Assembly (NCBI GenBank): GCA_029228645.1
Contig: JAPTHR010000007.1
Coordinates: forward strand, 5 to 64,004
Length of the DNA stretch: 64,000 bases
Reading direction: 5' to 3'
DNA from: Gammaproteobacteria bacterium Milos-ODIII6
GTDB taxonomy: Bacteria > Pseudomonadota > Gammaproteobacteria > Chromatiales > Chromatiaceae
Made by a program: the position numbers and the translations under genes. Positions 63,129 through 64,000 of this stretch are shown here, piece by piece. The stretch's first letter is position 1. Every line of letters starts with the position of its first letter. The notes under the pieces are model-generated. The model was not told the origin of the DNA and did no database searches. It was given only the letters and a program-made list of their open reading frames with translations.

Positions 63129-64000
63129 GTGCGCATTGCAATCGTTGCAGCTGAGGCCTCCGGCGACCTGCTCGCGGCCGGACTTATGGCGCAGCTGCGC
63201 CGGCATTTTCCCGCGGCGCAATTCGAAGGTATCGGTGGCCCGCGCATGCAGGCGGTGGGCATGCAGCTGATCGAGCCGATGGAATCGCTCTCGGTCATGG
63301 GTCTGGTCGAGGTGTTGCGGCACCTGCCGCGCCTGCTGAGACTGCGCAGCGCGCTGACTGCCCGCTGGTCGCAGCATCCGCCGGATCTGTTCATCGGGGT
63401 CGATGCGCCGGACTTCAATCTCACGCTCGAACGCCGGCTGCGTCGGCAGGGCGTGCCGGTGGTGCACTATGTGAGTCCGACAGTCTGGGCCTGGCGCCGC
63501 CATAGGGTCCGCAAGTTGCGCGGCTCGGTCGACCTGCTGCTGAGCATCTTCCCCTTCGAGCCCGATTTTCTCGAGTCGCACGGCGTGCACTCGACCTACG
63601 TCGGGCACCGGCTTGCCGGGGATATGCCCCTCCAGCCCGATCGCGCCGGCGCCCGCGCAGCGCTCGGTCTGGCGCCCGATGCGCCGGTGCTCGCCGTTCT
63701 GCCGGGGAGTCGTCGCAGCGAGGTCGAGCGCCTGGCGCGTCCCTTTCTGCAGACGGCAAGCGCGTGCGCGCAGGCGCTGCCCGGGCTGCGAATCGTGACC
63801 CCCCTGGCTGGCGAGGCCAGCGCGGCGCTCTGGCAACAGCAAAAGGCAATGCATGCGCCGCACCTCGAGATCGTGGAAGGACTGCATGCCAGCCGCGAGA
63901 TGCTCGCTGCCGCGGACGTGGTCCTGACCGCATCCGGCACCGCCACCTTCGAGGCGCTCCTGAGCAAACGTCCGATGGTGGTCGGTTACAAACTCAACCA
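63129..64000 (+). CDS. lpxB: Lipid A disaccharide synthase (truncated by window edge)
   Basis: The N-terminal 290 residues of LpxB, open to the end of the window. It starts at GTG and reads VRIAIVAAEASGDLLAAGL, the family start. GIGGPRMQAVGM is near 36, IGVDAPDFNLTL near 89, the SPTVWAWRRHR motif near 118 and VLPGSRRSEVERL near 194. It joins UDP-diacylglucosamine and lipid X. The gene follows lpxA by 8 bases, completing lpxD-fabZ-lpxA-lpxB. Confidence 0.96.
   Translation, partial: MRIAIVAAEASGDLLAAGLMAQLRRHFPAAQFEGIGGPRMQAVGMQLIEPMESLSVMGLVEVLRHLPRLLRLRSALTARWSQHPPDLFIGVDAPDFNLTLERRLRRQGVPVVHYVSPTVWAWRRHRVRKLRGSVDLLLSIFPFEPDFLESHGVHSTYVGHRLAGDMPLQPDRAGARAALGLAPDAPVLAVLPGSRRSEVERLARPFLQTASACAQALPGLRIVTPLAGEASAALWQQQKAMHAPHLEIVEGLHASREMLAAADVVLTASGTATFEALLSKRPMVVGYKLN

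Overview
The window is a GC-rich, densely coded stretch of a gammaproteobacterial chromosome. The order rpsB-tsf-pyrH-frr-uppS-cdsA-dxr-rseP-bamA-skp-lpxD-fabZ-lpxA-lpxB, the map-glnD/dap neighbourhood and the ffs-dnaX-ybaB-recR block are all typical of that class. Flavocytochrome c sulfide dehydrogenase (fccAB) points to a sulfur-oxidising lineage (Chromatiales-like; inferred). A complete glucosylglycerate operon fits a saline or marine habitat (inferred). No tRNA, rRNA, insertion sequence, prophage or CRISPR array was seen.

Layout. 1-1881: end of rimK, an AspA/AstE-like deacylase and a RimB-like protease. 2091-3593: a secreted thioredoxin-like protein and a Prx6-type peroxiredoxin. 3648-7535 (minus): lytic transglycosylase, AEC transporter and fccAB. 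8066-12799 (minus): glycerate 3-kinase, glucosyl-3-phosphoglycerate phosphatase, glucosyl-3-phosphoglycerate synthase and a GH13 glucosylglycerate phosphorylase. 12972-15843 (minus): znuACB-zur with a likely Zur operator. 15933-19381 (minus): pqi lipid-transport genes, with PqiA split in two. 19441-21104 (minus): purEK. 21840-34394: an exopolysaccharide locus made of two convergent, translationally coupled operons. 34556-38840: methyltransferase, 4.5S RNA, dnaX, ybaB, recR, hinT and a small gene. 38923-44869: ppk1 and dapE-yffB-dapD-dapC, with dispersed-repeat-like elements around yffB. 44884-46989: an EamA-VOC-ArsM operon lying between dapC and glnD. 46982-50397: glnD and map. 50465-64000: rpsB through a truncated lpxB.

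How the parts work together. The osmolyte operon encodes a closed loop. Glycerate becomes 3-phosphoglycerate, is glucosylated to glucosylphosphoglycerate and dephosphorylated to glucosylglycerate; phosphorolysis then returns glucose-1-phosphate and glycerate. The polysaccharide locus has every Wzx/Wzy-pathway part: initiating transferase, glycosyltransferases, flippase, polymerase, copolymerase, ATPase and outer-membrane exporter. It also has unusual architectures: a PilZ-like tail on the initiating transferase, a GT2-GT4 fusion, a duplicated PES motif in the exporter and an HprK-like kinase. The last third of the window supplies translation, isoprenoid, phospholipid, outer-membrane-protein and lipid A biogenesis.

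The most distinctive material is the glucosylglycerate operon and the PilZ-tailed exopolysaccharide locus. All family assignments come from reading the translated sequence; no database search was run.
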